Shown: positions 1-8,073, counted from the stretch's first letter. The stretch is DNA of 64,000 nucleotides from Paenibacillus sp. JDR-2 (GCF_000023585.1 NC_012914.1:6609501-6673500); one strand, 5' to 3'. The notes: generated by a model from the sequence alone, not told the origin. Translations and numbers: made by a program.

Positions 1-1098
1 CGACTCAACTAGAGGGAATATCATCTCCGTCTTGCCGGCTCCGGTGACGGCCCAGAGGAGGAACTCTTTGTTCTTCTCCGGCTGGTATGGCGTAGTTGGC
101 GCTTCGATGAACTGAAGCGCCGACGCTGTGGCGGCAGCTTGCGCGGGGCTTAGCTGCCACTTGCTCAGGTCGGCCGAGATTGAGCCGGACTCTAATGGAA
201 GCGCAGGCATGCCAAGCACCAGCAGCTCGCATTCGCGGCTGCGCCCCATGGTGAGGCATGCCGAGCAATAGGCGCACATGCGCCCGCACGCTGCGCATTG
301 CGTGCGGTGCATGTGCGCTTCGCCGCTGCCGCATCGCCTGCAGCGGCACTCGCGCCGCCGCCGGCCGTGCTCGGCGGCGACAGCGCCCGCAAGGCGCAGC
401 CAGCCTAGCAGCTGCGCCAACTGCAGTGCGCCGCCCATATCGGCGGCGGCGCCCTCGAGCAGGGCGTGCGCTTCGCTGCGAAGCAGCGCACGGCCCTGCA
501 TGGCCGCGGCGGCCTGCTGCGCAGCGGCCGCCAGGGCCTCCCGCGCGCGAGCAGCAGCGCGCGCGGTGCCGGGGCTGGAGCCGCCCGCGGCAGCGGCGGC
601 TCGCGCCCACCGCCGGGCCAGCAGGCTGGCATCGCCAGCAGCCTGCGGGCCCGGCCCGTTCATTGGCGCGCCAGCTTCGCGGCGCGCCTGCGCCACGCAG
701 GCCGCGAGCGAAGCCAGCGGCCCGCCGTCACTGTTGGCAGTACTCCCTAAACTCCCTGCAATTCCCCGCCTCTGTGCACTACCGACACCGCTACTATCCC
801 GCGAGGCACGGCTCCCAGCTTCACGCTCCCAAAGCTCCACGCACCGAATCGCATCCCCTAAAGGCAATGCCTCCTGCCACAACCATCCTTCTTCCGCTCT
901 CTCCCCTTTTAATCTCATTTCGACCGCTTCATTCCGTCCTTTATCCTTATTTCTCATCCCTCCATATCGACCATCTGCTAATCTAGCAGCTTCCGCTAAC
1001 CCCTCCTCCATCCAGAACAACTGATCCACTTCTGGAGCGATCGTCATCTGAGCAGACCATGCACCGCCAACACGAACGACATACACAAAGGCTTTCAA
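1..1098 (-). CDS. comFA: ComFA, late competence DNA helicase (5' part, runs off the left edge)
   Basis: ComFA is the DEAD-box type ATPase that helps pull single-stranded DNA through the ComEC channel during natural transformation. The frame is open from a TTG at 1098, preceded by a GGAGGGG ribosome site, to the window edge (366 codons). A cysteine cluster at about residues 250-285 (CRCRRCG, then CAACGRMCAYC) is the family's zinc finger, and AVTGAGKTE at about 350-358 is Walker A. The rest of the helicase lies outside the window. Residues about 125-250, between the N-terminal region and the zinc finger, are unusually Ala/Arg/Gly-rich and very GC-rich. Overlapping open frames here on both strands are by-products of that composition. 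Identity is confident; whether the Ala-rich stretch is folded is unknown. Confidence 0.88.
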   Translation of the reverse strand, partial: MKAFVYVVRVGGAWSAQMTIAPEVDQLFWMEEGLAEAARLADGRYGGMRNKDKGRNEAVEMRLKGERAEEGWLWQEALPLGDAIRCVELWEREAGSRASRDSSGVGSAQRRGIAGSLGSTANSDGGPLASLAACVAQARREAGAPMNGPGPQAAGDASLLARRWARAAAAAGGSSPGTARAAARAREALAAAAQQAAAAMQGRALLRSEAHALLEGAAADMGGALQLAQLLGWLRLAGAVAAEHGRRRRECRCRRCGSGEAHMHRTQCAACGRMCAYCSACLTMGRSRECELLVLGMPALPLESGSISADLSKWQLSPAQAAATASALQFIEAPTTPYQPEKNKEFLLWAVTGAGKTEMIFPLVES

Positions 1099-1120
1099 CC
1101 GTTCCCCTCCCCGCGCACGC

Positions 1121-1166
1121 AAAAAAGCACACCTCAATGATGCCATTGCATCATCGGGGTGTGCTT
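1121..1166 (-). terminator. intrinsic terminator after the 1200-1652 gene
   Basis: Arms AAGCACACC and GGTGTGCTT with an inner GATGATGC/GCATCAT pairing form a long hairpin. On the minus strand it is followed by a T6 run. It separates the small membrane protein gene from comFA. The arms resemble those of the hairpin at 1783-1839. Confidence 0.8.
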
Positions 1167-1199
1167 CACTCCGTGCTTCCAATTAACTTCCATTATAGC

Positions 1200-1652
1200 T
1201 CAAAACGGCATTTTCGACAAATCCGATGGATTCTGCAAATCAACAAGGATAGCCTGGTCCGGCTTACTTACAATCCCCTCGTTTCTAAGCATCCATATAA
1301 GACCTGCTGAATCTTCGTCCGATTGTGAGCGCTTTCGATCCTTCAAACCTTCATCCGCAAAAACCGTAATATTCCCGTTCTCCCGCCTGAGACGATCTAC
1401 AATCTGAGCGGTCTGGTCGGCCGAATCATTATCAACAACCGTAAGCTGAACATCCGTCCCCATTCTGCGCGAATAGGAAGAAAACTGGCGAAGAAACATT
1501 TCCATCTTCATATGCTGATCATGAGCAATAAGAACATAATGCTTGCTTTCGCGGACTTTGCCCCGCCTGAGCCTATAAGCCACATGCACCGACGCGGCGG
1601 CCAAAGCATAACAGCCTATCACAAGAAGAAAAATCGTAATCAGGTCGGCCAC
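1200..1652 (-). CDS. small membrane-anchored protein with a GT2-like nucleotide-sugar motif
   Basis: A protein of about 150 residues. An N-terminal hydrophobic helix (about residues 3-25) is followed by a basic stretch and a soluble part. The segment LTVVDNDSADQTAQIVDRL resembles the start of family-2 glycosyltransferase folds (VVDNxSxDxT). The protein is too short for a full transferase and no catalytic DxD or QxxRW is seen, so a function cannot be assigned. The GTG at 1652 sits inside the GAGGAGG ribosome site; the CTG at 1643, eight bases after it, is better spaced, so the true start is unclear. It is divergent from the 1856 gene and ends at a clear terminator. Confidence 0.6.
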   Translation of the reverse strand: MADLITIFLLVIGCYALAAASVHVAYRLRRGKVRESKHYVLIAHDQHMKMEMFLRQFSSYSRRMGTDVQLTVVDNDSADQTAQIVDRLRRENGNITVFADEGLKDRKRSQSDEDSAGLIWMLRNEGIVSKPDQAILVDLQNPSDLSKMPF

Positions 1653-1782
1653 CTCCTCTTTGTGACAATATATGCCGTTATGAGCCCAGTGGTTACGGAC
1701 ATTAGGACAAGGGGGACAAAATGTGTGATCGACACGCCGACGCGGCTATTGTAAAATACATACAAATACAATCATGCGTGTG

Positions 1783-1839
1783 AAGCACACCGCTCTGATC
1801 CCGTTTCCAAAGGGAGAGAGCCGTGTGCTTTTTATTTTG
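1783..1839 (+). terminator. terminator-like hairpin in the leader of the 1856 gene
   Basis: AAGCACAC and GTGTGCTT (1783-1790, 1823-1830) with an inner GCTCT/AGAGC stem are followed by TTTTTATTTT on the plus strand. It ends only two bases before the AAAGGAG ribosome site (1841-1847) of the plus-strand gene. It is either an attenuator of that gene or the end of a short upstream transcript. Confidence 0.65.
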
Positions 1840-1855
1840 CAAAGGAGTGATTTTT

Positions 1856-2518
1856 CTGGTTAAGGTACTCGAGGCTCCGTTTGAGCAATGGTTACAAACT
1901 CAGCTTCTCTCCGGTGGGAGTGAACGTAAACGCAGAATATCCGAGGAACGACATGCCGAAGACTTATTTCTCAAGCAGGTTTGGTGGCCGGCTATTGGTC
2001 AGCTTGATCATTTGCACGCGGAATACGAGGTTGATGATTACAAAGACGGTCAACGTTTTCTCGACTATGCCTATTTGCGCGAGCCCTACAAAATCTGCAT
2101 CGAAATTGACGGCTACGGTCCACACTTTCGGGATGCTGACCGAAGACAGTTCGCCGATAATCTTATGCGCCAGAACCATCTCATCTTGGACGGCTGGATG
2201 GTGATCCGCTTCTCCTATGACGACGTCAAGAGCAAGCCTCGCCAATGCCAGCAATTCCTCCAGCAGTTGTTCGGCAAGCTATTCAGTCTTGCGCCCGACA
2301 GAAATTTATCCCTGCAGCAAAAAGAGATCCTTCGCTATATGTCCATTACGCAGAAGCCTATCTCGCCAAAAGAGGTGAAGGAACTCCTCCAAGTAGGAAA
2401 TAAGGCAGCTCGCATGCGTTTGCGTGAGTTAGTAGAAAAGAAGTTGCTCGTTTCTGCCTCTACGGGCAGCTCCAGAGTTCGTTTCTATTCTCTGACCTCA
2501 CAACATCGGCACATCTAG
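1856..2518 (+). CDS. DUF559-like nuclease-fold protein with C-terminal winged helix
   Basis: About 220 residues. The middle (FLDYAY ... YKICIEIDGYGPHF ... R..D..R ... DGWMVIRFSYDDV) has the spacing of the DUF559/Vsr-like PD-(D/E)xK fold: an acidic residue, the E-x-D pair in EIDG, then the GW..IRF strand. The last 65 residues (QKEILRYM ... ISPKEVKELLQVG ... ARMRLRELVEKKLL) look like a winged helix. A DNA-acting or DNA-binding role is inferred; the target is unknown. The open frame reaches a GTG at 1823, but that lies inside a terminator hairpin. The only well-placed ribosome site (AAAGGAG, 1841-1847) points to CTG at 1856, or to GTG at 1847, which overlaps it. It is the only plus-strand gene in the window, and a palindrome array begins 18 bp after its stop codon. 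Confidence 0.65.
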   Translation: MVKVLEAPFEQWLQTQLLSGGSERKRRISEERHAEDLFLKQVWWPAIGQLDHLHAEYEVDDYKDGQRFLDYAYLREPYKICIEIDGYGPHFRDADRRQFADNLMRQNHLILDGWMVIRFSYDDVKSKPRQCQQFLQQLFGKLFSLAPDRNLSLQQKEILRYMSITQKPISPKEVKELLQVGNKAARMRLRELVEKKLLVSASTGSSRVRFYSLTSQHRHI

Positions 2519-2535
2519 CGGCCACTTCGCCAACG

Positions 2536-3058
2536 TTAAGGTCTCTCAGGGACCTTAATCACCTAACTAGCTACTCTTTTTTTTTCCTTAAGCTCCCCTA
2601 GGGACCTTAACTCGGACGCCAATGCCCATTTCCGCGCCCCATACTGCTACTTCGCCAACGTTAAGGTCCCTCAGGGCCCTTAACCACCTGACTAGCTACT
2701 CTTTTTTCGTCCTTAAGCTCCCCTAGGGACCTTAACTCCCCCGCCACTGCCCATTTCCACAACTCATACCGCCACTTCGCCAGCCTTAAGGTCCCTTAGG
2801 GACCTTAACCACCAAACTAGCTACTCTTTTTTTCGCCCTTAAGGTCCCCTAGGGACCTTAACTCCCTCGCCACTGCCCATTTCCGTTCCCCATACTGCTA
2901 CTTCGCCAACCTTAAGGTCCCTCAGGGACCTTAACCACCAAACTAGCTACTCTTTTTTCGCCCTTAAGGTCCCCTAGGGAGCTTAACTCCCCCGCAACTG
3001 CCCATTTCCACAACTTATACCGCCACTTTTCCAGCCTTAAGGTCCCTAGGGACCTTAA
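2536..3058. repeat. palindrome array 1: 125-bp unit, about 4.2 copies
   Basis: Nine palindromes of 22-23 nt, arm TTAAGGTCCCT (variants such as TTAAGCTCCCC), at 2536, 2588, 2661, 2713, 2786, 2839, 2912, 2964 and 3037. Centres alternate by 52-53 and 73 bp, giving a unit of 125-126 bp. Between them the sequence is also conserved: ACTAGCTACTC plus a T run after the first palindrome, and CGCCACTGCCCATTTCC after the second. The last palindrome is a perfect even-length version. No coding frame is credible here. Related arrays lie at 8492-8728 and 49112-49685. Confidence 0.93.
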
Positions 3059-3083
3059 GCTTCTCCTCCTGCCCCAGAAAACA

Positions 3084-3112
3084 CAAAAAATCCCGCGTCT
3101 ACGACACGGGAC
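3084..3112 (-). terminator. terminator downstream of degU and its 3' structured region
   Basis: TCCCG-c-GTC / GAC-a-CGGGA hairpin at 3091-3111, followed on the minus strand by T6 (3085-3090). It closes the transcript that comes from degS-degU or from an independent RNA in 3112-3288. Confidence 0.75.
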
Positions 3113-3288
3113 TCTATTATGCACCTGTAACCAGACCTGATCTGACTTCGGCCGCCTGATGGCGGGCCGCTTTTCACCGGGTTCCTGCCTCTCGCATGCA
3201 GCTTTGGTCTGCCTTCGATCGAGCCCCTCGCCTTCTGCGCGTTGGTTTTAAGTCCAACGCACTTTGCGTGTGAATTAAGCTAGCCCGG
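3112..3288 (-). ncRNA. unassigned structured RNA candidate between degU and its terminator
   Basis: The 177 bases have no credible reading frame but fold readily on the minus strand. A 9-bp hairpin spans 3237-3262 (GTGCGTTGG with CCAACGCGC). A small CGAG/CTCG hairpin follows. Then comes a domain closed by CAGACC/GGTCTG with an inner GC-rich stem, and finally the terminator at 3084-3112. I did not recognise a known riboswitch or small-RNA family. It could be a long degU 3' UTR or a separate small RNA. Confidence 0.4.
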
Positions 3289-4023
3289 CTACAGCGTTAC
3301 CCAGCCATATTTGATGGATTGAATAACCGCTTGCGTGCGGTCGTCAACCTCCATCTTTTGCAAGATGCTGCTTACATGGTTTTTAACGGTTTTCTCGCTA
3401 ATAAACAAATACTCGCCAATCATCTTATTGCTCTTGCCTTCAGCCATAAGACGCAGCACTTCCGCCTCGCGGCGGGTAAGCGGATTGTCTTCGCCCGCTA
3501 CGAACTTCACGCCTGGCTCCATGCCAGCCGCAGCGCCCGAAATCACGCCCATCTCATCAAGGTAAGTCATGCGGCGCAGCTGATTGATCAGCTTGCCTGT
3601 CACCTTCGGATGGATATAAGCATGACCGTTCACTACGGAACGGATCGCGTTAATAAGCGACTCCGCTTCCATGTCCTTCAGCAAGTAGCCGGTAGCCCCT
3701 TTGCGGAGCGTCTCGAATACGTAGCTTTCGTCATCATGGATAGACAGAATAATGACTTTTACATCAGGGAAAATCGTCTTCAGCCTCTCGGTCGTTACAA
3801 CGCCGTTCTCGATTGGCATGTTAATATCCATTAACACGATTTCCGGAATCGTATGGTTGCAAAACTCGAGCACTTGTATGCCGTCTCCGCATTCCCCAAT
3901 GACCTCGAGATCGTCTTCCATGTTCAAAATCCGTTTAAGCCCTTCGCGGAAAAGTTGGTGATCATCCGCTAGCAATACTTTTATCTTGCGCTTACTTCCC
4001 GGCGCAGCCTGGTTCATCGTCAT
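3289..4023 (-). CDS. degU: DegU, response regulator (NarL/LuxR type)
   Basis: Response regulator of the DegS-DegU system, which in Bacillus controls exoenzymes, motility, competence and biofilm genes. The receiver domain covers about residues 13-130 with the acidic pair D20-D21, phospho-acceptor D66 in LMDINMP, and the conserved lysine in YLLKD. A linker with a short Gly/Ala-rich stretch leads to a LuxR-type helix-turn-helix (LTRREAEVLRLMAEG, SEKTVKNHVSSILQKM). At 244 residues it is slightly longer than B. subtilis DegU. It starts one base after the degS stop codon. Two in-frame ATGs (codons 1 and 3) follow AAAGGAG, and codon 3 has the better spacing. Cotranscription with degS is clear from the layout. 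Confidence 0.95.
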   Translation of the reverse strand: MTMNQAAPGSKRKIKVLLADDHQLFREGLKRILNMEDDLEVIGECGDGIQVLEFCNHTIPEIVLMDINMPIENGVVTTERLKTIFPDVKVIILSIHDDESYVFETLRKGATGYLLKDMEAESLINAIRSVVNGHAYIHPKVTGKLINQLRRMTYLDEMGVISGAAAGMEPGVKFVAGEDNPLTRREAEVLRLMAEGKSNKMIGEYLFISEKTVKNHVSSILQKMEVDDRTQAVIQSIKYGWVTL

Positions 4024-4024
4024 C

Positions 4025-5197
4025 TTACTCCTTTCTACTCTCTACGGTAATTGGGATGTTGATTATAATCTTCGTCCCTTGTCCTAATTTTGAGTCGATT
4101 TCCATCCTCCCTTCAAGAAGATCTACACGCTCGCGCATGCCAATCAAGCCGAAAGAAGAGTTGTTCTGCGCATGGGCTTCCGCCTGCTCGCTGTGGAATC
4201 CAATACCGTTATCCACGATCGCAATCGTGACCGTCTCTGTCGTAAAAGCAACCTCCAGCGTAACAAAGGATGCTCTTGCATGCTTCTGAGCATTGGTGAA
4301 CGCTTCCTGAACGAGACGGAAAACACCAGCCTCCATGGCTGACGGCATCCTGACTTCTTTACCGCTAAGCTCAAAGATTGTCCGAATCTTTGTCTTATCT
4401 TCAAAGTCATGAGCGAACTTGCGAAGTGCAGGTACAAGACCCAAATCATCCAAGGCCATCGGACGCAGGTTGAAAATAATTTTTCTTATTTCCTCCAGTC
4501 CGGAACGAACCTGACCTTTCAGATCTAATAATTCGTCCTGCACCATTTGAAATTCCTTCTTTAGTAGCATTCTTTCCACAATTTCTGTCCGAAGCACGAT
4601 ATTGGCAAGCGATTGAGCCGGTCCGTCATGAATTTCGCGAGAAATTCGCTTCCGTTCTTCCTCTTGCGCCACGATGATCTTTAGACCTATCATCTGTCTC
4701 GTCTTCGCCGACTCCAATATGCGTGATACCTGGTTAAGGTCACCGGACAAATACTGGAGCACCACATTAATTTGAGAGGCAATCGTCTCCGCCCGCTCGA
4801 TTGACTTCTCGACATTGCGGACCCGCTTCTGCAGATCGTCCCGGCGAGTTTTCAGATACGCTTCCTTCTCCCGGTAGACCATCAGATCGAGCTGAATTTG
4901 AGTCGCCTTCTCGTAGGCGGTTTTGATGTCCTCTTCTTTATATCGAACAAAGTCTTTGCTAACTTCAGTCAGCCGAATGCGAGCGCGCCGGTAGTCCTGC
5001 TCCAGTTGGTCTACTCTTTCGATTGTCGTTAGCGTTTCCGCGAGAACAATCTCAAGCTCTTGACCAAGGGATTCCAACTCCTGGCGCGCTGATTCGCATA
5101 TTTCGTAAATTTGCAGTTTGCTGTCCTCCATGACGGAGATCGCATTCGTAATCACTCTATTAATATCGACTATGTGCTGGTCCAAAACAATCGGCAA
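4025..5197 (-). CDS. degS: DegS, sensor histidine kinase (cytoplasmic)
   Basis: Kinase partner of DegU. About 390 residues with no membrane segment, as expected for DegS. Residues 1-180 are a helical, coiled-coil sensor region. A HisKA_3 dimerisation domain follows, with the phospho-acceptor in SREIHDGPAQS (H190). A HATPase domain lies at about 290-385 (VDNGIGF, GLIGMRERVDLLEG, GQGTKI). The furthest upstream start is TTG at 5197, which nearly touches AAAGG. A TTG four codons later is also possible, so the N terminus is uncertain. Its leader contains one copy of an interspersed repeat (5204-5300). Confidence 0.93.
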   Translation of the reverse strand: MPIVLDQHIVDINRVITNAISVMEDSKLQIYEICESARQELESLGQELEIVLAETLTTIERVDQLEQDYRRARIRLTEVSKDFVRYKEEDIKTAYEKATQIQLDLMVYREKEAYLKTRRDDLQKRVRNVEKSIERAETIASQINVVLQYLSGDLNQVSRILESAKTRQMIGLKIIVAQEEERKRISREIHDGPAQSLANIVLRTEIVERMLLKKEFQMVQDELLDLKGQVRSGLEEIRKIIFNLRPMALDDLGLVPALRKFAHDFEDKTKIRTIFELSGKEVRMPSAMEAGVFRLVQEAFTNAQKHARASFVTLEVAFTTETVTIAIVDNGIGFHSEQAEAHAQNNSSFGLIGMRERVDLLEGRMEIDSKLGQGTKIIINIPITVESRKE

Positions 5198-5203
5198 CCT
5201 TTC

Positions 5204-5300
5204 TTAAATTCTAAGAATATATAAGTTTCACCTTATAAATAGCGCTTAGAATTCTCGGAATGAAACACACCCGCTCCCCAAGGAAAGCGAGGCCGTTTCA
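5204..5300 (-). repeat. 97-bp interspersed repeat with two hairpins, copy A (degS leader)
   Basis: Read on the minus strand: TGAAACGG...GTTTCA forms one hairpin. After a short spacer comes a nested hairpin, AATTCTAAG ... ATAAG ... CTTATA ... CTTAGAATT (outer arms at 5207-5215 and 5245-5253). A near-identical layout and sequence lies on the plus strand at 14812-14910. It fills most of the space between the degS start and the gene upstream, so it belongs to the degS leader if the promoter lies further up. Confidence 0.75.
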
Positions 5301-5358
5301 CCTTGTTAAAGGCTATTCCCCTTTATCATAACACAGGTTGGTTGCCGCTCGTCCACCA

Positions 5359-8073
5359 TTAATCGATGGCAATCTTTTTCGTTTTGTTGTCGTAGGTGAC
5401 CTTTAGACCCAATTTTTCGGAAACCAGACGAATCGGAATTAAAGTTCTTCCGTTCTTGATCATTGGAGCTACTTCCGTCTGGGAGAGCGCGCCGTTGATA
5501 TTAATTTCCTTTTTGCCAATGACCATTTCAAGCATTTTCGAACCGTTCAGAACGGTCACGCGATTGAGCTTATTGTCCCATTTCAGGGTAACGCCCATCG
5601 CATCGGTAACAAACCGAATCGGTACATAAGTCGTACCGCCCGTCTCGAACGGAGCTACTTCCATGGCGATCGTCTTGCCGTTGGATACGGCCGACTTTTT
5701 GCCAATCGTCATTTCGATATGACCCTTGGTCGGTGTTGTCGTTGACGACGCGTATTGCAGCTTAATGTTATCAATGCCCACCGCGCCGGTTGCGGCACGC
5801 TCATCCTGACCGTCCGGCGTTGTAACCACGTAAACGCGCTTCAGCTTAACCGGATAAGCCATTCCTTTGGCAGACAAGTCGGCCTTAACCGATTTCCAGC
5901 CTGACCAATCCAGCTGCTTCGCCAGATCCACGAGGTGGACCGTACCGTTGGCATCCACAAATTCGGCACGCAGCCAGTTAAGGCTCTTATCGCCGTATAC
6001 GTCCATCGTCATCGATACCGGCGAGCCGTCAATCGATTTCCCGGAGGTGCCGTTAAACTGCGCGTATACCGCTTTTGTACCGGTTCCGGCACTAAAGTCA
6101 TAGGAAATTTGCAGCGCTTTGCCGGACGTTTGGCCCGGCAGGTCCGTCACCAGCTTCACGCTGCCCGTTGTTGTAGCAGCAGGCGTAACTTGCGGATTAA
6201 TCCCGTAGGCTACATTTTCGAATGTCTCTAGCGTCTTCTCGGAACCGCCCTGCGTAAATGGAAGCATGGTCGCATATCCGTCGTAGCGGCCAATCGCGTA
6301 GCCTGTTGTCGTGCCCGAATTTACGGAGTTAACCGTAAGCGTATCACCGCTTGTCGTTGCGGTAAAACCAGTGAACTCCCATTGCAGCGAGTCGCCGGTC
6401 AGCTTGTAGGTTTTACCGTTCTTCAGGGTAACTTTAACCGGAATGGATACCGTTGCCCCCTTCGACAAGACTCCTGCCGCCGTATCGAGCTTCAGTTCCG
6501 CGATCTGGTCTTTGCCGATAACCTCAACCGGATAGGTTGCCGTTACGGAGCCGGATTTTACAGTGATGTTAGTTGAACCCGGCTTGGAAGCCGTAAACGT
6601 ATTGCCGCTGAACGAGCCAACACCCGTTGCGCTGCTCCAGCTTGCATTCGTTCCGTCTACCGTAGTGGGATTGTAGTAGGTATCATAGCCTTTTACCGAG
6701 AAGGTTGTCTTTTGTCCGACAAAAAGAACGTTTGAACCGCTAATCGCAATCCCTTTCAGATTGCCTTGCGGTGCCGTTGTGAATACGCCAATCGAATTGG
6801 AAATGCTGCGCTGCGTTGTATCGTATTGCGTTGAATGGGCCAGACGAAGCGAAGTCTCGCCAAGCGGACGCTCAATCATTGTTGTTGAACCGCCGCCGTC
6901 GAGGTTAATCCCTTTGTACACGCCAAGCTTCACCATAACCTGCTGCAATTCTTTCAGATTAAGGCCCGTGCTGTCACCGTAGTCCTCGCTTGTAATCAGA
7001 TAAACCTTTGTACCGTCTTTGGAATAACCAACCGCCGTACGGGATACGTAGGAAGAGCCGCTTACGCCAGTAATATCGCGGGAGAAAGTCGCAGCCGCAC
7101 CGTTGTTTACGAGAATCGTGTGTCCGCCTACCAGCATTTCAAAGGAAGTAGGATCTACCTTTTGCCCGGATGTAGCGGATACGAGCGAGTAATCGGATGT
7201 TACGGACTGGCCAACCTGCAAATGCTCGAGAATAAATTGTGCCGCAGTCCCGTGACCGCGCAGAATATAACCGTCTGCCGGGATTGTCCCGGTTAACGGC
7301 TTGCCGTCAGAGATTTGCTGAACAACCCCGTTTACGACAAGTGCTTCCGTTGGAGTTGTAGACGAGTTCTTAGGGCGCTCTGCACCGCCCCAGGCGCTGT
7401 TATAAATAAAGAGAGCATTAAGGTGGCTGTAGTTCGAGGAACCGCCCTCCGGAATGTAAGCAGACTGGTTCAGCCCTGCCAGCGTAAAGCTGGAGCCGTC
7501 TGCGGACGTTACTTTACCGTCGAAGGTATAGCTGTCGATGACCGGCTTGCGGTCCTTGGTCACGGCAAAAGCGTACATGCCCTTAATTTGCATCGGGCTT
7601 GTCATAAGCGTTCCGCTTGTAACCTGCGCGCCCATTGGCGAGCCTTCCGTTGTTGTGATGAACACGTCGGCGTTGATGCCTGCAACCGCGCCGTTCTCTT
7701 TCGTCATATTCATAACCGTATTCAGCTTGCCAACGGTATCGTTCTTGCCGCTCATCGTGTTCAAGTTAACATAAGGATTGGTCAGATCGACTTGAATAAC
7801 ATGAATATTTGCTTTAGCAGCTTTGCCGCTGCGTGTTGTCGTCCAGAGATAGTCCATTCGTTGCGCGCCAGCCGTAATATACGACTGCTGGAGAAGCTTG
7901 AGGGATGGCTCTGCCGTAGCAGCAGCCGCTGTACCTGCTTGGAACGGATTTAAGTCAAAAGAAATAGCTGACGAGACTGGCTGAGCCAGCAATGTGCCAC
8001 CGATTACGACAACCGCGATCTTTTTGCCTAGACTTCCCGTCTGCCGGACTTTGCTGTTATGTACCTTACTCAT
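5359..8073 (-). CDS. exported phosphodiester glycosidase (NAGPA)-like protein with C-terminal stalk domain
   Basis: A 904-residue exported protein: basic N terminus, then a hydrophobic signal segment at about 17-37. Residues about 110-430 match the phosphodiester glycosidase family (NAGPA; PF09992 type): NLNTMSGKNDTVGKLN, GAVAGINADVF, and the signature GVYKGINLDGGGSTTM. This is followed by Ig-like and carbohydrate-module-like beta regions (about 440-770). Two halves of a copper amine oxidase N-terminal-like stalk domain (about 785-904; TYVPIRFVTDAMG, TLIPIRLVSEKLG) close the protein. The family cleaves sugar phosphodiesters and is often tied to exopolysaccharide or wall polymers; the substrate here is unknown. 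No clear terminator follows. Confidence 0.82.
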   Translation of the reverse strand: MSKVHNSKVRQTGSLGKKIAVVVIGGTLLAQPVSSAISFDLNPFQAGTAAAATAEPSLKLLQQSYITAGAQRMDYLWTTTRSGKAAKANIHVIQVDLTNPYVNLNTMSGKNDTVGKLNTVMNMTKENGAVAGINADVFITTTEGSPMGAQVTSGTLMTSPMQIKGMYAFAVTKDRKPVIDSYTFDGKVTSADGSSFTLAGLNQSAYIPEGGSSNYSHLNALFIYNSAWGGAERPKNSSTTPTEALVVNGVVQQISDGKPLTGTIPADGYILRGHGTAAQFILEHLQVGQSVTSDYSLVSATSGQKVDPTSFEMLVGGHTILVNNGAAATFSRDITGVSGSSYVSRTAVGYSKDGTKVYLITSEDYGDSTGLNLKELQQVMVKLGVYKGINLDGGGSTTMIERPLGETSLRLAHSTQYDTTQRSISNSIGVFTTAPQGNLKGIAISGSNVLFVGQKTTFSVKGYDTYYNPTTVDGTNASWSSATGVGSFSGNTFTASKPGSTNITVKSGSVTATYPVEVIGKDQIAELKLDTAAGVLSKGATVSIPVKVTLKNGKTYKLTGDSLQWEFTGFTATTSGDTLTVNSVNSGTTTGYAIGRYDGYATMLPFTQGGSEKTLETFENVAYGINPQVTPAATTTGSVKLVTDLPGQTSGKALQISYDFSAGTGTKAVYAQFNGTSGKSIDGSPVSMTMDVYGDKSLNWLRAEFVDANGTVHLVDLAKQLDWSGWKSVKADLSAKGMAYPVKLKRVYVVTTPDGQDERAATGAVGIDNIKLQYASSTTTPTKGHIEMTIGKKSAVSNGKTIAMEVAPFETGGTTYVPIRFVTDAMGVTLKWDNKLNRVTVLNGSKMLEMVIGKKEININGALSQTEVAPMIKNGRTLIPIRLVSEKLGLKVTYDNKTKKIAID

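Noticed and set aside
5..1024. Several long frames on both strands in the GC-rich left end
   Set aside because: The real gene is comFA in a frame that is open to the window edge. The rest are out-of-frame readings of its GC-rich part, rich in Arg and Ala with no domains.
2536..3058. CRISPR array
   Set aside because: Repeats are paired palindromes and the intervals between them are conserved from unit to unit. A CRISPR array has unique spacers. No cas gene is present.
2536..3058. Row of ordinary intrinsic terminators
   Set aside because: The T runs lie well after the first palindrome, are absent after the second and are missing in array 3. The regular 52/73 bp spacing is not expected of terminators.
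2912..3124. A 70-codon minus-strand frame across the palindrome array
   Set aside because: It is composed of repeat sequence, crosses the terminator at 3084-3112 and has no ribosome site.
3112..3288. Cobalamin or cyclic-di-GMP riboswitch
   Set aside because: GGAACCCGGTGAAAAGCGG looks slightly like a B12-box region and GTAGCCGGG like part of a GEMM core. The remaining conserved parts are missing, the GTAGCCGGG overlaps the degU stop codon, and no gene follows.
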